From: Nitrososphaerales archaeon TH5894
Lineage (GTDB): Archaea > Thermoproteota > Nitrososphaeria > Nitrososphaerales > Nitrososphaeraceae
Reading direction: 5' to 3'
NCBI GenBank assembly: GCA_014523485.1
Contig: JAATVK010000274.1
Span: forward strand, 1-7,297
DNA length: 7,297 bases
In this document: one piece after another, positions 5,352 to 7,297 of the stretch
Layout of the letters: every line of letters starts with the position of its first letter
Numbering within the stretch: the first letter of the stretch is position 1
Notes under the pieces: generated by a model
The model's database searches: none
The model's input: the letters and a program-made list of their open reading frames with translations, nothing else
What the model was told of the DNA's origin: nothing
Program-made: the position numbers and the translations under genes

Positions 5352-5708
5352 TTGGATCCAAAAAATCAGGTATTGATTATTTTATTTTCAATAATTGTAA
5401 TAGGTCTCATAGGTATACCATTTGGTAATACAAATTTTATCATTAATGCAATGATACTAGAATTAACATTCATTATATTGGCTGTTCTTATTGCAAAAGG
5501 AATAGGTAATAATAAGCCACTTTATGTATGTATATTCCTTGCACTATTAATTATTATTGGTAATAGTCTTGTTACTGCTCATATTAATAGAATGATAACT
5601 TTTTCAAAACCACTTAATACTATAGTTTTGATTATTGGTGGATATTTACTACAAGGTTTATTGGTGTACACTAGTATCAGGGCTATAAAAAAGAAGAAGG
5701 AAATTTGA
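5352..5708 (+). CDS. Four-helix small integral membrane protein, unknown function
   Basis: This encodes 118 residues from TTG at 5352; no ATG, GTG or other TTG lies between the stop at 5310-5312 and this codon. An AGAGGAAA stretch (5333-5340) could be a weak Shine-Dalgarno site, but it lies about 12 nt upstream. Four hydrophobic segments are clear at about 7-24, 29-49, 57-74 and 88-109. The protein ends in a Lys-rich tail (KKKKE), which by the positive-inside rule puts the C-terminus in the cytoplasm. Short loops hold a few charged residues (K49, K55, R80, K86). There is no recognisable catalytic, transport or metal-binding motif, and I cannot assign a family. It converges on the response-regulator gene across 119 bp and stands alone upstream. 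Confidence 0.75.
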   Translation: MDPKNQVLIILFSIIVIGLIGIPFGNTNFIINAMILELTFIILAVLIAKGIGNNKPLYVCIFLALLIIIGNSLVTAHINRMITFSKPLNTIVLIIGGYLLQGLLVYTSIRAIKKKKEI

Positions 5709-5827
5709 ATACCTTAAATTCTATTGATTGACATTCTTACTTCATATAATACTTTGAAATTTTTCTAAAAAGTACTCAATTATTTATAATTGTAAAGTGA
5801 AATTATATTGTAAAAATACTTTTATTA
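5709..5827. other. Convergent intergenic region with a short palindrome
   Basis: CAATTAT (5777-5783) and ATAATTG (5786-5792) form a 7-bp inverted repeat with a TT centre between the ends of two convergent genes. Short T runs (TTTTT near 5760-5764) and an A run (5813-5817, U5 in minus RNA) could serve as terminators for the plus and minus genes respectively. Evidence is positional only. Confidence 0.3.
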
Positions 5828-6190
5828 TTAGAGATCAACGTTGTTTGCGACTACCTCTAATAATTTAATCGTTGATATAGGTTTCTTTATTACTTCAAAA
5901 TTGTTTGTATCCTCGATAATATTTTCATATGCAGTTATTATGATTACATTTATCTTTTCATCAATTTCTTTAATCTTTCTGCCTAACTCGCATCCATTTA
6001 TTTCTGGCATTTTATAATCAGTTATTAAAAGAATACATTTATCATGATTTTTTTCCAGATATTCAAGAGCTTCAACTGGATTAGTAAATCCTATAACGTT
6101 ATAACCGTTCATCTCTAACGTTACTTTAAACATAAATACTAAATCAGATTCGTCATCAACTACAACAATAGAAGAACGGTCCAATCCCAT
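5828..6190 (-). CDS. Stand-alone response-regulator receiver domain protein
   Basis: This encodes 120 residues from ATG at 6190, almost exactly one receiver (CheY-like) domain with no output domain. The full catalytic set is present: acidic pair D12-D13, phospho-acceptor D58 in the TDYKMP motif, switch residue T86 in ITAY, conserved Lys K103 followed by P104, and Y88 near the usual aromatic switch position. It should therefore be phosphorylated by a histidine kinase in the cytoplasm and act by protein-protein contact, as in CheY, or as a phosphorelay intermediate. No kinase gene is in the window. Soil ammonia-oxidising archaea carry many such orphan receivers near or apart from sensor kinases. 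It is transcribed divergently from the DNA ligase gene across a 222-bp spacer. No Shine-Dalgarno site is seen; a well-placed AT box suggests a leaderless mRNA. Confidence 0.95.
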   Translation of the reverse strand: MGLDRSSIVVVDDESDLVFMFKVTLEMNGYNVIGFTNPVEALEYLEKNHDKCILLITDYKMPEINGCELGRKIKEIDEKINVIIITAYENIIEDTNNFEVIKKPISTIKLLEVVANNVDL

Positions 6191-6216
6191 AGTAATAGCA
6201 GTAATAATTGTTGTTC

Positions 6217-6226
6217 AAGTATTTAA
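6217..6226 (-). promoter_or_regulatory. Candidate TATA box for the response-regulator gene
   Basis: On the minus strand, TTAAATACTT lies 27-36 nt before the ATG at 6190, the expected archaeal box A distance for a transcript starting at or very near the start codon. Confidence 0.4.
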
Positions 6227-6372
6227 CATGATCTTGAATAATGAAACCTTACTATCGTACTCTACTTGATTAGTATTAGTAGTAGTAGATTACTTTTTGT
6301 TTATTGTTTGAATATTAGGAATAATTAAAGCTATAGTGAGATCATATTGTATATATTAATTACTTTAATAAG

Positions 6373-6396
6373 TATATGTCATTAAAATGACATATA
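6373..6396. promoter_or_regulatory. 24-bp inverted repeat in front of the DNA ligase gene (candidate operator)
   Basis: TATATGTCATT (6373-6383) and its exact reverse complement (6386-6396) flank a 2-bp AA centre. The right end is 16 nt before the ligase ATG. An AT box (TTTAATAAG, 6364-6372) directly precedes it, so the repeat would overlap the expected start of transcription, a common place for a repressor to bind. Two TATA-like elements inside the arms complicate the picture. No regulator is identified. Confidence 0.5.
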
Positions 6397-6412
6397 TAGA
6401 TATTCAATAGAT

Positions 6413-7297
6413 ATGAAAAATCAGAAAAATGATCAATTTTCCTACTTTGTAGAAACATGTGAAAAAATAAGATCTACCACTAAAAAAAATGAAAAAATAG
6501 ATATTATTTCTAACTATATAACAAATCTTGATGAAACCTCTTTATCTATTGCAGTTTTATTCCTATCAGGAAGGGCATTTCCTATAGGCTCAACGACTAC
6601 ACTCAATATAGGGTTCACTACTATTATGCAATCTCTTTCTGAAATTGCCATGTTAGATATTAAAGATATTCAGAATATTCATCTAAAACATGGAGACATA
6701 GGTGCAATGGCAGAATATGCAGTATCTAAAAAACATATTATTTCTCTTTTTAATCAACAAGAGAGTATATCATTAAGTTATGTGTATCATCAATTTAAAA
6801 AGATAGCAAACATAATTGGTTCTGGTTCAAATAAAAATAAAAAAAATATATTAAAAGGATTGCTTATTGCTTTGTCTCCTCTCGAATCAAAGTATCTTAT
6901 CAAAATTATTACAGGTGAAATGCGAATTGGCTCAGTTGAAGGTCTTGTAGAGATTGCTTTATCTCGTGCTTTTGATAGAGAATTACAATCTATAAGAGAA
7001 GCTATGCTTATTTCAGGAGATATTTCACAAGTAGCAGTTTTAGCAAAAAAAAATATTCTTCACAACGTAATCATGAAGCCATTTGTGCCAGTAAGTTTTA
7101 TGTTAGCAGATGTTATGTTTAGTGCGGAAGAGATAATAAACTATTACAATAAACCTTTGATTTGTGAATATAAATATGATGGAATAAGGTTACAAATGCA
7201 TAAGTTTGATAAGAAAGTACGGCTTTTTTCTCGCAATCTGGTAGATATAACATATGCATTTCCTGAGTTAGTGAAAGCTGCAATAGAATCTACAATA
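6413..7297 (+). CDS. lig: ATP-dependent DNA ligase, N-terminal half (partial, runs off the right edge)
   Basis: This frame, open from ATG at 6413 to the edge, gives 295 residues. No other start codon lies between the stop at 6383-6385 and this ATG. Residues 1 to about 215 form the helical N-terminal DNA-binding domain of archaeal/eukaryotic-type ligases, with conserved SGRAFP (52-57) and TGEMRIGSVEGLVEIALSRA (167-186). The adenylation domain follows: motif I at 252-258, EYKYDGI, with K254 as the lysine that becomes AMP-linked, and LFSRNLVDIT (271-280) as the next motif. Archaeal ligases are usually about 560-620 residues, so about half is missing, including the remaining nucleotidyltransferase motifs and the OB-fold. 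The enzyme seals nicks with ATP during replication and repair, typically with PCNA. Upstream lie an inverted repeat and the divergent receiver gene. The coding frame is intact throughout. Confidence 0.96.
   Translation, partial: MKNQKNDQFSYFVETCEKIRSTTKKNEKIDIISNYITNLDETSLSIAVLFLSGRAFPIGSTTTLNIGFTTIMQSLSEIAMLDIKDIQNIHLKHGDIGAMAEYAVSKKHIISLFNQQESISLSYVYHQFKKIANIIGSGSNKNKKNILKGLLIALSPLESKYLIKIITGEMRIGSVEGLVEIALSRAFDRELQSIREAMLISGDISQVAVLAKKNILHNVIMKPFVPVSFMLADVMFSAEEIINYYNKPLICEYKYDGIRLQMHKFDKKVRLFSRNLVDITYAFPELVKAAIESTI

Overview
The window looks archaeal and most resembles an ammonia-oxidising Nitrososphaeria (Thaumarchaeota) genome of the Nitrososphaera/Nitrosocosmicus type. This is an inference from several traits together: an archaeal-type ATP-dependent DNA ligase, very AT-rich DNA, mostly single-gene transcription units, AT-rich box-A-like elements about 25-35 nt before several start codons with little sign of Shine-Dalgarno sites, TTG starts, and many tiny zinc-binding or membrane proteins. 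No rRNA or tRNA gene is present to settle the lineage.

Layout. Positions 1-360 (minus, cut by the left edge) encode a cysteine-rich protein whose C-terminal part is a tandem Arg/Asp-rich repeat built on exact 45-bp DNA units. After about 660 bp of AT-rich spacer comes a minus-strand membrane protein ending in a zinc ribbon (1023-1352). A long spacer (1353-2173) holds a possible decayed minus-strand frame and a GC-rich perfect palindrome. It is followed by a 58-residue plus-strand protein with two CxxC knuckles (2174-2350) and a 63-residue CDGSH iron-sulfur protein (minus, 2731-2922). A 249-residue AAA+ ATPase with an altered Walker A loop is at 3240-3989 (plus). After another 575-bp spacer come a TM2-type membrane protein (minus, 4566-4907), a four-helix membrane protein (plus, 5352-5708), a stand-alone response-regulator receiver domain (minus, 5828-6190) and, divergent from it, the first half of an ATP-dependent DNA ligase (plus, 6413 to beyond 7297).

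Only about half of the window is convincingly coding, and no operon is evident: neighbours face different ways or lie hundreds of bases apart. The genes therefore do not form an obvious joint pathway. The clearest roles are DNA strand joining (ligase), ATP-driven remodelling of unknown targets (AAA+), phospho-signalling (receiver) and iron-sulfur or zinc chemistry. I found no convincing new multi-gene system. The best leads are the RD-repeat protein, the unusual Walker A of the AAA+ protein, the inverted repeat in front of the ligase gene, and a long intergenic hairpin at 5128-5154.
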